A stretch of DNA of 64,000 nt from Glandiceps talaboti (Eukaryota > Hemichordata > Enteropneusta > Spengelidae). Positions 47,812 through 60,595 of this stretch are shown here, piece by piece; position 1 is the first letter of the stretch, and the number at the start of each line of letters is the position of its first letter. Position numbers and translations under genes: made by a program. The notes below the pieces were generated by a model. It was given only the letters and a program-made list of their open reading frames with translations. It was not told the origin of the DNA and did no database searches. The DNA lies in the NCBI RefSeq assembly GCF_964340395.1, contig NC_135552.1, positions 3,651,701 to 3,715,700 of the forward strand, written 5' to 3'.

Positions 47812-47978
47812 TTATTTTTCTTCATTCAGCTGGAACACAATCATGACCTAAGGTTTCTGTCACTACTCGTCTAGTAACTCATAGTGCTAATGGCCTCTTA
47901 CCAGGGTACTGGTACATGTACATGCAGGTCACTCATATTTTCCTTGGCTGATAAAAGAAATTTATTGGGGAATAATAG
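47812..47978. mobile_element. Short MITE-like inverted-repeat element, copy 2
   Basis: TTATTTTTCTTCATTCAGCTGG at the left and GGTCACTCATATTTTCCTTGGCTGAT then AAAGAAATTTATTGGGG at the right. The central TGTCACTACTCGTCTAG resembles the 4.93-kb copy (TGTCACTATAAGTCGATAG). Confidence 0.65.
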
Positions 47979-48968
47979 CTACATATTTTATTGTGTAAGA
48001 AGAAAATTAATATGTTTACCAAAGATGATGATTCTTGGAAATAAGACATTTACCTATGTCTATCTCAATACCATTTAATCTTATATTAAGCACTTTTATT
48101 CATATATTAACCATATGAGTTGAACGGCTGGTCAAAGTATTGAAGTACAATAATGCTACCTTATGTACATGTATGTCATTCAATCTAAATACACACTTGT
48201 CATTAGCAACTGAGTGTACATCCAATTTTGGATAGATAGATTCAAACACTGGCGATAACTCAGATATCACTATTTATTGACACAAGAAATATGATACAAG
48301 TAAATGTATGTCTATGTTCAGGAAGGTTTTAGTGCATGATTTTTGACACTTTGATCTAAGGAAATGACATTATTGTAAACTGTAGTAACTGTACTTCAAT
48401 AACCAAGTGTTTCTACAGAGTTATAGACCTAAATTTTTGTACATGTACATTTTGTACTTATCACTTCAGAATGTAATTATCAGTTACATGTATATTTGTT
48501 CCTTGTAAGAATGAATGTTCATGGACTCTGGGTTCATACATGTACAACAATGTACTTAGTAATGAAAATTTCTAATCTGAGATGTCAAACAATTTCTTGG
48601 AAGCAATCCCAAATTTTCGCTGACGTCTCACCAGAATCGTCATCATGTGATATGAAAAATATCAAAATCTAGGATAAAGAAGAGCAACTTCACAGACGTA
48701 CATGTAGGTTGAATGAAGAGTAAGTATTTACCAAAGGAAGCCTTATTTAAACTGGGATGTAGGCATGGAGATCCAAGCTGTTCCTCGACCCTCTCAAGTT
48801 CATTTCAGGTACGTGTCTCTTCTGAGACACATGACAATAACCCATTGTACATGTATGTACAAATGTAGTACACCCTTGCTTACGTCAATGAAAATTTTTT
48901 GACTCTGCAAGTAAAATTTTTCATTACTAAATATTTGTTCTTTATTGTGCTTAATTGAGTGTACATGC
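47979..48968. other. 5' UTR intron sequence, nothing recognised
   Basis: AT-rich unique DNA without exon-like segments. Confidence 0.5.
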
Positions 48969-49204
48969 AAACAGATCAGTTTTGAGGACATGGTCCTGGT
49001 CTGTAAACTGACTTAGTTTTGAGGACATGGTCCTGGTCTGTAAACTGACTTAGTTTTGAGGACATGGTCCTGGTCTGTAAACAGACTAGTTTTAAGGACA
49101 TGGTCCTGGTCTGTAAACAGATCAGTTTTGAGGATGTGGTCCTGGTCTGTAAACAGATCAGTTTTGAGGACATGGTCCTGGTCTGTAAACAGACTAGTTT
49201 TGAG
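48969..49204. repeat. Minisatellite, 36-bp unit, about 6.5 copies
   Basis: Unit GTTTTGAGGACATGGTCCTG plus GTCTGTAAACAGATCA. Contains the small palindrome GGACATGGTCC. Being a multiple of three, it leaves ORFs on both strands (artefacts). It directly abuts the 56-bp array. Confidence 0.95.
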
Positions 49205-49215
49205 AAGCATTAGAA

Positions 49216-50275
49216 CAATATGTTTCCATCTAAGTACACAGTCATGTAAAATGTACACTACAGTGTTATATCAATATGTCCATCTAAGTACACAGTCATG
49301 TAAAATGTACACTACAGTGTTATATCAATATGTTTCCATCTAAGTACACAGTCATGTAAAATGTACACTACAGTGTTATATCAATATGTTTCCATCTAAG
49401 TACACAGTCATGTAAAATGTACACTACAGTGTTATATCAATATGTTTCCATCTAAGTACACAGTCATGTAAAATGTACACTACAGTGTTATATCAATATG
49501 TTTCCTTCTAAGTACACAGTCATGTAAAATGTACACTACAGTGTTATATCAATATGTTTCCAGCTAAGTACACAGTCATGTAAAATGTACACTACAGTGT
49601 TATATCAATATGTTTCCATCTAAGTACACAGTCATGTAAAATGTACACTACAGTGTTATATCAATATGTCCATCTAAGTACAGTCATGTAAAATGTACAC
49701 TACAGTGTTATATCAATATGTTTCCATCTAAGTACACAGTCATGTAAAATGTACACTACAGTGTTATATCAATATGTCCATCTAAGTACACAGTCATGTA
49801 AAATGTACACTACAGTGTTATATCAATATGTTTCCATCTAAGTACACAGTCATGTAAAATGTACACTACAGTGTTATATCAATATGTCCATCTAAGTACA
49901 CAGTCATGTAAAATGTACACTACAGTGTTATATCAATATGTTTCCATCTAAGTACACAGTCATGTAAAATGTACACTACAGTGTTATATCAATATGTTTC
50001 CATCTAAGTACACAGTCATGTAAAATGTACACTACAGTGTTATATCAATATGTTTCCATCTAAGTACACAGTCATGTAAAATGTACACTACAGTGTTATA
50101 TCAATATGTTTCCATCTAAGTACACAGTCATGTAAAATGTACACTACAGTGTTATATCAATATGTTTCCATCTAAGTACACAGTCATGTAAAATGTACAC
50201 TACAGTGTTATATCAATATGTTTCCATCTAAGTACACAGTCATGTAAAATGTACACTACAGTGTTATATCAATAG
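49216..50275. repeat. Minisatellite, 56-bp unit, about 19 copies
   Basis: Unit CAATATGTTTCCATCTAAGT plus ACACAGTCATGTAAAATGTA and CACTACAGTGTTATAT. The main variant lacks TTC (53 bp). One copy lacks CA and two have a substitution next to CTAAG. Very homogeneous. Confidence 0.97.
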
Positions 50276-52789
50276 AAATGATGCTGTCGCATATTGCTCT
50301 GCCTGAGTGCAATTTTGAACTAATTCACTAAAATATCAACCAAGGTTTTGAGTGGTGGGAATTGAGTAGACTGTCTAATGTAATTCAATTTAGCTCATTT
50401 TGATGAAGAGCAAACTTTTAATCTACTTTAATAATGAACTACAAACTACTCAAGTCAAACCAAGTGTTGTACGCAAAGTGCAGTGTTTTTCCCCAATACT
50501 GGGGAAACCTGGGAACAAAAGGGGGTGGGGAATAAGGTAGTATTATTTATAATACTTATACTAGAGTCTGCCATAAAGTTGGTATCCATATCTTATCATT
50601 TCTAGAACAGTTTACACTAAATACATGTACATGGAGGTGTAGAAGTAAGCATAGAGAAAGGCTATGAAAAAAATAGTTGGTACATGTACATGTATAGTCT
50701 AGTGCAAATGAATTTGTTCAATGTTCAAGGCACATTTAGCCAATCTCTCTGACACTATCAGAGGTAATGGTGCAAGAATAACCAAATACATCATAATGAA
50801 CTCAATGTGAACTCTGAATGGGTACATATTAATATCAGGATGTAAGGGCAAGTACTACTTACAAGTACACTCAACAAACTTGTAAAATAATGGTTAGACA
50901 GACTGGCTAGTTTGTCAAATTGTATAAGTGCAAAAAACAGCTGCAATGCCCAACTAGTTTCACAAATCTCTGCTTTGTTAAAAACAACTTGAAAAGGTTT
51001 TTAGTCTGAACATTTCCAAAGAAAACACTTACAACCTACATCTACATGTACATGTACAAGCTGTGTATGTATTCTGGAAAACCTTCAGGTTGGCTTAACT
51101 TTCAAGTGCAATAATGAACAAAACAGTGACTTTGGGTATGAATTTTTGAATCATGTACATTTTTATAAATGTATAGTAGGTGTAGATTTGGGAAGGTTGG
51201 TGTAAAATGGGGTCATTTACATGTAGCCTCTGTCTGTAATCCTTCCATTACAATACACATACACATATATACAACTTGGGATATTTATTTTTTTCCTCTA
51301 TTGAATTGGTCTAGCATGAGATGCACAATGTAGGATTTACCACCATGGTGACACACCCCACCAAACCACTCAATACCCCCATCCCAAGGCTTTAAAAATA
51401 ACTGATTGCCTGAAATCATCAAATTTTCATATGCATGTAGAACATGTTATAAATATTACCAGTACAAATGTGCATGTACCTAAACATCTACATGCTGTCA
51501 GAGATAACACTACTATACTCTCAATTTATTAATTTCATTTTATTCATCAATTTACTCGAATGAGTACAGCTTTTTTTGTACAATGTTTGATAATTAGATT
51601 TAGCCAAATGAACTATTCCAGCTACTAATACTATAATTTCATCATAATTTCTTGACAGAATATCACATTATTCTTAGCGATGTCTTATATTTATAGTGAA
51701 ATGTCTAACATTATATTAATATCTAACATACAAATTTATATTATACATCTTGTCTGATACCACATACTGTTACAGTTATCACACAACATTATAAAATACA
51801 ACTTGATTGAACACACTTTAATTAACTTTGATGTCATATGTGCAAATACAAAATGTACTGTATGATTGATTACTGCAACTATAATCAAAATATCACTTTA
51901 AAATTTGGTATATACATCTACATGTAGTTCACAACATTCTTGCAAACCACAGCTAATATTTGTTCCCCAACACTGTGAAATATGAAATAACTAAAACTGT
52001 GCCCTTTTGAATGTGTTCTAGGATGATGAGTTTACAGCTAATGTCTGTGTATTGTAATTTGTCATACAATATTATACAACATACAATGTAAAATGGCTGA
52101 ATAATGAATATACCATATTTTTCAACTAACTGGTACAATTAGGTTTTTGCTGTCTATTTCACATTTACCCCTAAAGGTAATCATTCTGCCATCTGTCTAA
52201 TAGTTTACATGTAGGTAAGTGTATATTAGTTTTACAGTAGACAACACTGTAGTGTACCCTTTCTTGTGAGCGAGTCATCTAAATATAAACTATTGGAAAC
52301 AAACATTTAGCTCATTTGGAATTTACATATATATACATATACACATGTCAAATTGTAAGTGTCACAGTATTAAAGATTCTTAGATGTTAATTAGCACATG
52401 ACAATAAAAATGTTTCTCAGAAATCATTACACAACAATTTCCAGATGCCCACACAAAACAGACAACGTTTTATAGATGTCAGCTTGGCAGAGCGTACGTA
52501 CAAAGACATGACATACATTGGACAGTCAATTTAGTCAATGCAATGGGTCTAGCTATACTAACTAGACATGTCTTGACATTTCTACTCTTGTCAATTTTAC
52601 AGTATTATCTCTCACATAATGGAGGTCTTGACTCAAACATGACCTCTACATATATGTAAGTGACTACATTGTAAAAACAGGTCTACTAAAGTTACTGACC
52701 CAACAATGACTTACTTGACCTCAGAATTATCAAATGTCCATGCAGATATCAGTTGAGAGAACAAGGCAACGAAAGTATTTTTATTGTCA
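50276..52789. other. 5' UTR intron sequence, nothing recognised
   Basis: 2.5 kb of AT-rich unique DNA with frequent ACATGT palindromes (50625, 50683, 51050). No splice-bounded coding segment or repeat family was recognised. Confidence 0.5.
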
Positions 52790-53203
52790 TTTAATATGAC
52801 AGAACCCCATGAACCCCACCGCCAGTGCAAGAGTGGCATACTCAGGGTATTTGCATGAGTGCTTGCACTGTTCTCTGTGTCTGTTCTTTAACGAGCAGCG
52901 TAGCAAGTGAGAGTGCAGCAGAAAACACTGCAAGCATGAGTGCAAATACTCCTGAGTGCCAACACTGGAACTCACGTAGCATGGGTTCTGTTATTATTAC
53001 ATTATGTTTATCTGAAATGACATACATTGTATTTCCATTAAAATCATAAAAATCATACCGCACGATCACATGATTTTGGGTGCAGCAAACTGTTGCGTCC
53101 TCATTTGCATATCATTTGCATGCAGGTAAACTGAGGTATGCAATAATGTTTTTAGTATTGTACTGCAGTGAAAATACATGTACCAGTGCAAGTAATCTCT
53201 GGT
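52790..53203 (-). mobile_element. Dispersed inverted-repeat element, copy 3 (longest)
   Basis: Complement of copy 2. Begins on the minus strand with CCAGAGATTACTTGCACTGG, TATTTTCACTGCAGTACAAT, ATTATTGCATACC, TGCATGCAAATGATATGCAAATGAGGA and ATGTGATCGTGC, and ends GTATGCCACTCTTGCACTGG. The terminal GCACTGG/CCAGTGC give an inverted repeat. ORFs over it lack known domains. Confidence 0.7.
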
Positions 53204-53426
53204 ACATAATACCCAATATTTGAATATCATGTTCTGGCTTTACATGCACTGCTGTCATGCCAGTTGAACCGTGGATAATTTAGGATCATACAATGTACTT
53301 TTGCTCAGGATCAACTTTTTTATGGCTCAAACCACACTTTCTCAAAATTGTTTGTATTTTAATCTTTTTGATGACTCACTAAGTTCCAGTTATCTGAGTA
53401 ATGAGTCATGCAAGTAGATAAATTTT

Positions 53427-54235
53427 GCAATACTTAGTAGTGCAGTACATGTACTGTATCCTCTATCACCAGACAGTTTAGTTGTGACCTAGTTTAGTTG
53501 CAAATACTTGGTGGTACAGTAGATGTATACCCTGTCACCAGACAGTTTAGTTGCTGTGACCTACAGTACATGTACATGTACTAGTCTAGCTGCAATACTT
53601 AGTAGTGCAGTACATGTACTGTATCCTCTATCACCAGACAGTTTAGTTGGTGTGACCTAGTTTAGTTGCAAATACTTGGTGGTACAGTAGATGTATACCC
53701 TGTCACCAGACAGTTTAGTTGCTGTGACCTACAGTACATGTACATGTACTAGTCTAGCTGCAATACTTAGTAGTGCAGTACATGTACTGTATCCTCTATC
53801 ACCAGACAGTTTAGTTGTGACCTAGTCTAGTTGCAAATACTTGGTGGTACAGTAGATGTATACCCTGTCACCAGACAGTTTAGTTGCTGTGACCTACAGT
53901 ACATGTACATGTACTAGTCTAGCTGCAATACTTTGTAGTGCAGTACATGTACTGTATCCTCTATCACCAGACAGTTTAGTTGTGACCTAGTCTAGTTGCA
54001 AATACTTGGTGGTACAGTAGATGTATACCCTGTCACCAGACAGTTTAGTTGCTGTGACCTACAGTACATGTACATGTACTAGTCTAGCTGCAATACTTTG
54101 TAGTGCAGTACATGTACTGTATCCTCTATCACGGACAATTTAGTTGGTGTGTCCTAGCTTAGTTGCAAATACTTGGTGGTACAGTACATGTATCCTCTGT
54201 CACCGGACAGTTTAGTTGCTGTGACCTAGTCTTGC
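53427..54235. repeat. Tandem array, 165-bp unit, about 4.9 copies, with internal half-units
   Basis: GCAATACTTAGTAGTGCAGT recurs at 53427, 53592, 53760, 53925 and 54090 (spacing 165 or 168). Each unit holds two related halves, each with CACCAGACAGTTTAGTTG and TGTGACCTA, plus a TACATGTACATGTACTAG block. This is a higher-order array: duplicate, then amplify. Confidence 0.95.
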
Positions 54236-54483
54236 GGCAATACATGTACATGTAACTTGATCCAATAAGTGCAATCACAAGAACTCCATTGAAAAATATT
54301 TATTTGTCCTAACTATGATAAATGATCAACCTCTAGTGTGATTGTATTGAAGTCCTATTAATCATAACAACAAAGTGTATTTGAGGAATTTATTCTTACA
54401 GCAAATGTCACAACCTAAACTTACTGTTACATGTACATGTATGTGCCACTGACAAGTAACAAGGTGAGGTACTATGAAGAATG

Positions 54484-54580
54484 TCATTGTCTGTTTGTTT
54501 GTTTGAAGGTTGTACATGTAGGTGAGGTACTATGAAGAATGTCATTGTTTGTTTGTTTGTTTGTTTGTTTGTTTGTTTGA
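54484..54580. repeat. GTTT microsatellite inside a short duplication
   Basis: GGTGAGGTACTATGAAGAATGTCATTGT followed by (TTTG)n occurs twice, with 3 and 7 GTTT units. Confidence 0.9.
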
Positions 54581-54830
54581 AGGCTGTAGATGTCAGGGCT
54601 TTCATCTGGGTTTCAATCAAATTTATAATTGTACATGTATACACAAATTAAAATTTATACATTTAGTTTTACCAGCCACCACCCCTATCCAATCCCATCC
54701 CACCACACCCTGCATTGAAACTGTTTATGCAGAGTGCATGTTTTCAAGACACTCGACACAATATATTATTATTGCTATGCCAATAACTTAAGTTTGTCAA
54801 TATCATCTGACTTTGAAGTTTCTCAACTAG

Positions 54831-55420
54831 CCTGGCATTCAGTTGTGTGGGTATCTCTGGTTCTCACTTTTATCCTACCATACAGGTACCTGTCATTCAA
54901 TCGTGTGGGTATCTGGTTCTCACTTTTTCCCTACCACACCTGGCATTCAGTCATGTGGATATCTGGTTCTCACTCTCCCCTACCACACCTGGCATTCAGT
55001 CATGAGGGTATCTGGTTCTCACTTTTTCCCTACCATGCCTGGCATTCAGTCATGTGGATATCTGGTTCTCACTTTCCCCTACCACACCTGGCATTCAGTC
55101 ATGAGGGTATCTGGTTCTCACTTTCCCCTTCCATGCCTGGCATTCAGTCGTGTGGGTATCTAATTCTCACTTTTTCCCTACCATGCCTGGCATTCAGTCA
55201 TGTGGGTATCTGGTTCTCACTTTCCCCTTCCATGCCTGGCATTCAGTCATGTGAGTATCTGGTTCTCACTTTTTCCCTTCAGTGCCTGGCATTCAATCAT
55301 GTGGGTATCTGGTTCTCACTTTTTCCTTTCCATGCCTGGCATTCAGTCATGTGGGTATCTGATTCTCACTTTTCCCCTAGCATGCCTGGCATTCAGTCAT
55401 GTGGGTATCTGGTTCTCACC
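54831..55420. repeat. Minisatellite, 49-bp unit, 12 copies, open in all frames of one strand
   Basis: Unit CCTGGCATTCAGTCATGTGG plus GTATCTGGTTCTCACTTTTT and CCCTACCAT. 49 is not a multiple of three, so the 268-residue plus-strand ORF (54734-55540), the longest in the window, cycles through all three frames of the repeat. Its protein (GIQSCGYLVLTF, AWHSVMWISGSH and the like) is an artefact, not a recognised protein. Confidence 0.95.
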
Positions 55421-55540
55421 ATTTATCATATAACCTATTGTGTTGATGAAGCCAGGATTCCCATGAAACAAGCTCAAATTCTTATTTTTAATTCTTGCTG
55501 TAGTTGTAAGATGACATCAATAGTGTCACTACTTGATTAG

Positions 55541-57504
55541 AACCAACTCACAGGGTTAAGCTATATGATGTAAACATGATTATAACATATTCAACACATT
55601 GTGGAAATTATATTTTTAATTTTATCAGATATATAGTGTAGTGCCAGAATCATGGGAAAAGCAAGAGTAAAATGCCCACACAACTGGATTCTATGCTACA
55701 TTTTATAACTTAAACTAACAATATTGAGTGTGTCTATCCCTACTATAATGGACAATATGGTACATTCAGTTAATCAACTACATTTAATCAAGTAAACAGG
55801 TTTTGAGTAAGTTAGTGGGACAGGTGAACCAATTTTGACCGTAATCAAATCATTTCATTTTGGGGATGGTGAAGGTTAAATTACTCACTGCTCCTGTTAA
55901 TAAAGGAACATACAGATTTAACCCACCCCCACCCCCACCCCCCACCCCCCCTCTCCGCATGCTTGTATTATCATAGCTAACCTTCCCAGGTTCCGTAAGT
56001 ATTAAGTGGTTGCAGTCATACTGCTGAACTGAATCACTATTGACTCCTTACAGACAGTTCAAGAGTGACTGAAAAACTTAGAAACCAGTGATTAAAATAT
56101 CATGATACTTAAACTGTTAAAACAAGACTGCCTAGCAACTTGCACTCCAACACTACAGAGGCTTAACAATATATTTACTTTTATACAAGTTGTACTCATC
56201 ATGTGTTACCACCTTAATACCTGATAATGAATAAAAGAAAACCTTATAAAATTCAAAATATTAATGACAATGTATAACATATATGACACTACCCAATTAA
56301 AATCAAATTCTAACTTTTTTATGATACGTAAAATCTACATTGTTTGCAACATTTTATGAAAATTTCCAAATTACATAAATATGTAAAAAAAACAAAACAA
56401 TTACAGACAATTTTCAATGTTTCTCATGTGTTCTCTCATTATCATATAGGACTCCAAAAAATTGATTATATTTATATAACATGCTAGTAGTAGCAATCTG
56501 ATTAAAATCTGATGTAATAAAAGTAGCTAGATGTCTTTATAAAGCTCTATTTCCATCATTTTGTGTCATTTGTTTTGTTCCATTCTACATCAGTATACGA
56601 CTTGTATAAAATACTGTATGGTTATTACATTATTATATTATCACACTTAATTATAATCCATGATTTGCCACTTCAGTATTTAGTCTCTATATTATTTTCA
56701 TTACCTTTCATTACATTTATATGCTACATCAGCATATGACTCATATCAAGTCAGCTTATTACATTAATATATTACATTATTATTTCATCACACCTATATG
56801 CTATTTCTACCTTAGTAATTGACTGGTATCAAGTAAATTCATTACATTAATATTTCCATCTCATAATTTTTTCATACAACCTATTCATTTCGGTTTCCTA
56901 CCAGCTACCTTGAAGTATTCAAGTTGTATCAAATAATCTTATTACATTATTATATCTTCAAAGTTACTCTCACTATGCAATCATGCTATCATGTATATGA
57001 CAGTAGTAAAACATGGGTTGGTAATGGCTTTTACAACTACACATGTACAGACCTTACTCATTAGAAGTACTGTAAAAGTAATTATTTTGGCAAATGAAAA
57101 CTTTGATGAATTGGTAATTTAGGATGTGTGAGGCGGCAGACAGTACCAGTACAAGGGGAAATAGACAGTACTTGTGCATAAATTATCTGGTCAGCCTATC
57201 ATATTTAGTGCAAAGGTTGGTGACACTTTTCACAATAGCTGAACTTAGAAATATGACAACCTGCTGTAAAGTACAAATGTACATGTATGTTTTAGTGGAA
57301 TTTGTTTCTGTGGGAAAACCTTTTGAGCGTATTCAGCTGTAATAAATCCAGTACCAAAAAACTTACAACTATATCAATGTTATGATCAATAATATCAGTG
57401 ACAGGCATGACCTCCAACTTCTATATAGGTTATTTTCTTCAACAATTGATGGCAAATATGGCTTTAATGATAAATTTGTTTACATATTTCTTGTCACATA
57501 TTAT
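55541..57504. other. 5' UTR intron sequence, AT-rich, with weak repeats
   Basis: CCCACCCCC-rich run at 55920-55955. 56580-56960 holds about four diverged copies of a roughly 120-bp theme (ATGCTAC, CAGYATWTGACT, TATCAAGT, TTATTACATTA). No coding evidence. Confidence 0.55.
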
Positions 57505-58125
57505 AAGCCTGTCCATACTACAAAATCTGATCCAGATCCTATTCAATTTACCTACCCATAGCTGTGGTTAATTCATATCTAATTTGAATAACTGATCCGG
57601 ATCGATGCCTACTATGAGTGGTGTTTTCAATCCAGATCAAAGTAATTTGAATCAGATTGCAATCAGTTAGGCCTGGTGTGGACAGGCGTACAAACTTACT
57701 CAAGTGAATTAGTTTGATAAGTAATCCAAATCGAAGCTGGATGTGTGGATAGTACGGTCTGCTAATGTAATTTGAATCAAAGCCATCTTTCAATTTTTTA
57801 GGTGTAGACGGAAAGTGGATTTGATGTGGAACGATGAAATTGATCTGGATCAGTTTAATTCAGATTTGATCTGGATCAGTTTAATTCAGATTGGATCCGG
57901 ATCAGTTTAATTCAGATTGGATCCGGATCAGTTTAATTCAGATTGGATCTGGATCAGTTTAATTCAGATTGGATCCGGATCAGTTTAATTCAGATTGGAT
58001 CCGGTTCAGATATGGACAGGGCTTATGATTGCTATCCACGATGAAATAGATCTGGATCAGTTTAATTCAGATTGGATCTGGATCAGATATGGACAGGGCT
58101 TATGATTGCTATCCATGATGAATTG
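57505..58125. mobile_element. GATCC-rich MITE, copy 2, with internal 26-bp amplification
   Basis: Left end ATAAGCCTGTCCATACTACA, then CTGATCCAGATCC. Right end CAGATATGGACAGGGCTTAT. Opposite orientation to the 39.33-kb copy. At 57841-58010 a unit of GGATCCGGATCAGTTTAATT plus CAGATT is repeated about six times, which copy 1 lacks. The right end with TATGGACAGGGCTTATGATTGCTATCCAYGATGAA occurs twice (58012 and 58089), so the terminus itself was duplicated. Confidence 0.85.
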
Positions 58126-58860
58126 AATTTAATATCTGACTACAGCTATCTATCTAACACCAAAACACTACAAATATTGAGTAGCAGTTTGTTAGTTCTG
58201 TTTCCAGAGGGTGTATATGTAATGCCACATACAATACTGACAATGTCAAGAGAAGGTCAATGTCAGAGTCAAGTCCTGACTTACTACGCCTGCAAACAGG
58301 ACTACATGTATGTAGCAGTGCCCTCTAAAGCTCTCAGCTTATCAAAAATATGTTGTGTGTATTGCCTAGTGGTCAAATTTTAGTACTCCTTGCCCTATGA
58401 AGTTTTGAAAAACAACAGTACATTGTTAGAAAAACTGTGTAGCAGTGCCTTATAAGCTTTGTGTCGGTAACTATATAAACCAAAACATGGATATCAGTGA
58501 GAAATGTATACATATTTACAAATGAGAATGGACAATTTATATTTTGGACATGATTTTGTTATAATCATGATATATACCACTGAGACATTCAAAGTATTGC
58601 AACAGCTTTTGGAAATATACATTTATAATGAACACATGATGTGCTAAGTAAGTATTCTGTGGGCCACTCAAACAACATTCCCAAGTTTCAATCATTTGTT
58701 TTTGTTTTATACTAATACTAATAATGGTGACATGGTCTTACTTCTCAGTTCCATGATACATTACTACATAGACAGTAGAGAAGTATGTCTATGGACGGTG
58801 GTTCCATCATATGTACATCACTGCTTTCTAAGCAACCAGCAATATTACTAGTACTGTAGC
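58126..58860. other. Sequence upstream of the CpG-rich block, nothing recognised
   Basis: AT-rich unique DNA. The short ORF at 58072-58383 starts inside the MITE and has no family resemblance. A (CACAA) run lies at 58880-58900. Confidence 0.5.
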
Positions 58861-58899
58861 TCGCAACACAGCGAGGACAACACAACACAACACAACACA

Positions 58900-59590
58900 A
58901 ACGTAAATTTTGGCCGCGTGTGTTAACATTATTGAGACCTCAAACAGAGCTTAGTGTTTACCAATGTTCCACGTGTACTGTTTTACACTTCACATCACAC
59001 GATTAGAACTGTAGACGCCGAGGGGACTCGGATCGCTCCGGTTACCAGTTGCAGATCGTGAGCGGCGATACTTCCGCCTTTACGCCCTTTCAAACATTCT
59101 GTTTTTTAAACAAAATGACCTAGTGCTTAACTGATTTCGACTAGCTCTTTTTAGATGGTGACCAAAATAGTATGTTAACAGCGAAAAAAAAAGGTGACCC
59201 AACTATATGAACAAACAACTCTTCCACAGAGACACTCAGACAGTGCCAAGATTCAAGACAATTTCTCATGACACCAATTTTTTTTTAAATACATTTTTGA
59301 TGAATCAAAATTACCCTCCTAAATTATATGTGATCGAAACTTACCTGAAGACTCTTTTTCTATGTACACAATGTTCGCTTGCTTAACTTTTCTTAAACTC
59401 AGAGAGAAAGCAAATGGAATGGCCAGACACCTACAGAAACTTCCAACCACATAATATCCGCCATATTGAGTATGTATAGACCCCCTAACTATATAAAAAT
59501 TATCGTTATAAGTAGCGTCCTCGAGCTTCAAGCGTTGCGTCGGCGGCCACGTCGTCAACGTGTCATCATTTGGGACCGGATGCAGTCTCC
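58900..59590 (-). promoter_or_regulatory. CpG-rich candidate promoter region of the GALNT gene
   Basis: CpG is clearly enriched at 58910-59100 (TTTGGCCGCGTG, AGACGCCGAGGGGACTCGGATCG, GAGCGGCGATACTTCCGCC) and 59515-59580 (AGCGTTGCGTCGGCGGCCACG), against a CpG-poor, AT-rich background. A strong minus-strand splice donor follows at 59345. This places a likely transcription start between about 59520 and 59620 for a minus-strand transcript. The assignment to GALNT rests on strand and on the acceptor at 38663. No TATA box is obvious. Confidence 0.4.
59345..59560 (-). other. Putative 5' UTR exon (non-coding) with splice donor
   Basis: The donor CTTCAG/GTAAGTTTC is a near-perfect consensus. The upstream minus strand is open for more than 70 codons, but the apparent first codon near 59558 is TTG, not ATG, and no family is recognised. 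If joined to the acceptor at 38663, this frame ends after about 16 codons (at KQD-stop), before the GALNT ATG at 38503. It therefore cannot extend the protein and fits a leader exon. The 5' end is not defined. It could instead belong to another minus-strand gene. Confidence 0.4.
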
Positions 59591-60436
59591 AAAAGTGTTT
59601 TTGAATATAAGTTTAACAAACTGAGTAGGTGACAACATAGGTAAAAAAAAAACTATAGTAATTTAAGATACTGGAGTAGAATAAGAGTAAAATGAGCCGC
59701 CGAGATTCGAGAATTCGACTTTTTAAATATTAATATGTGCACCAATTAAAAAGTCCAACTCTATATCTTGTCTATGAATTAAATGGAAATGTACATAAGC
59801 TTATATGCTAGGCATATTAGGAAACGCCCATGAGTTCTTTTTAAAAACAAAAATGCAAGTATCTTGATAAGGTTTCTATTATGAAAATCTGTGTAATCAA
59901 AACTTTTTTTTTTAAATATTGAAAAATACGAGAAGTGTAATAGACATCGGGATGTGTGATATTTCGTAGTTTGTTATTTTCCTTGTCTACAGGCTAAATA
60001 AAACAACATTCTGACTTGAATATATTTCCCCTACCGTACATGTCTTCTATAGAATACAACAATCTAGAAATACTACTCGTCCCTATGAGTCCCTACCTAT
60101 ACAAGCCATCTTCAAAGGAACTCTTAGTCTTTATTCAGACGAAGATAATATTTTGTCGTAATCCTAAAAAAACTTTTGAAATATGTTTTATTTAAATACT
60201 AATTGTGTGCAAATACATAACCTATAACATACAATCTAACAGTCAGCATGCACAATACACATACAGAACTAGCGATACTCACTGAGGATTCGAACACAAT
60301 ATTTTTTAACAAATATAATCTTGACCTCACGGAACGTCCAGCGCGCACCATTACTTTAATTCTATTATTTTCAGCGGCAACTATAAATTACAAAAAAGTC
60401 AAGACTGTTGACAGCCTAAGGAACTCAGCTTGTATT
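59591..60436. other. Sequence without a recognised gene
   Basis: AT-rich unique DNA upstream of the candidate promoter. Nothing coding found. Confidence 0.5.
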
Positions 60437-60524
60437 AGTATAGTATGGTACAGTATGGTATGGTACTTTATGGTACTTTATGGTATGGTATGGTATGGTA
60501 TGGTATGGTATGGTATGGTATGGT
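60437..60524. repeat. TATGG pentanucleotide microsatellite
   Basis: (TATGG)n, preceded by degenerate GTATGGTAC units. Confidence 0.95.
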
Positions 60525-60595
60525 GAGTATACACTGATGCATTTATAGTTAGCAGGTTTCGTGTGATATTTTCCTTAGTAAAACAACAGTCTAAG

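Noticed and set aside
52825-53069. Ala/Ser-rich ORFs on both strands as a small gene
   Set aside because: They lie entirely within copy 3 of a dispersed non-coding element also present at 47.2 kb, where the frame is not kept.
54734-55540. 268-residue ORF as a gene
   Set aside because: It is the 49-bp minisatellite read through in shifting frames, with no ATG context, domain or splice support.
59319-59558. 79-residue protein starting near 59558
   Set aside because: The first codon is TTG, no ATG lies in this frame, and the frame crosses a consensus splice donor. A leader exon is more likely.
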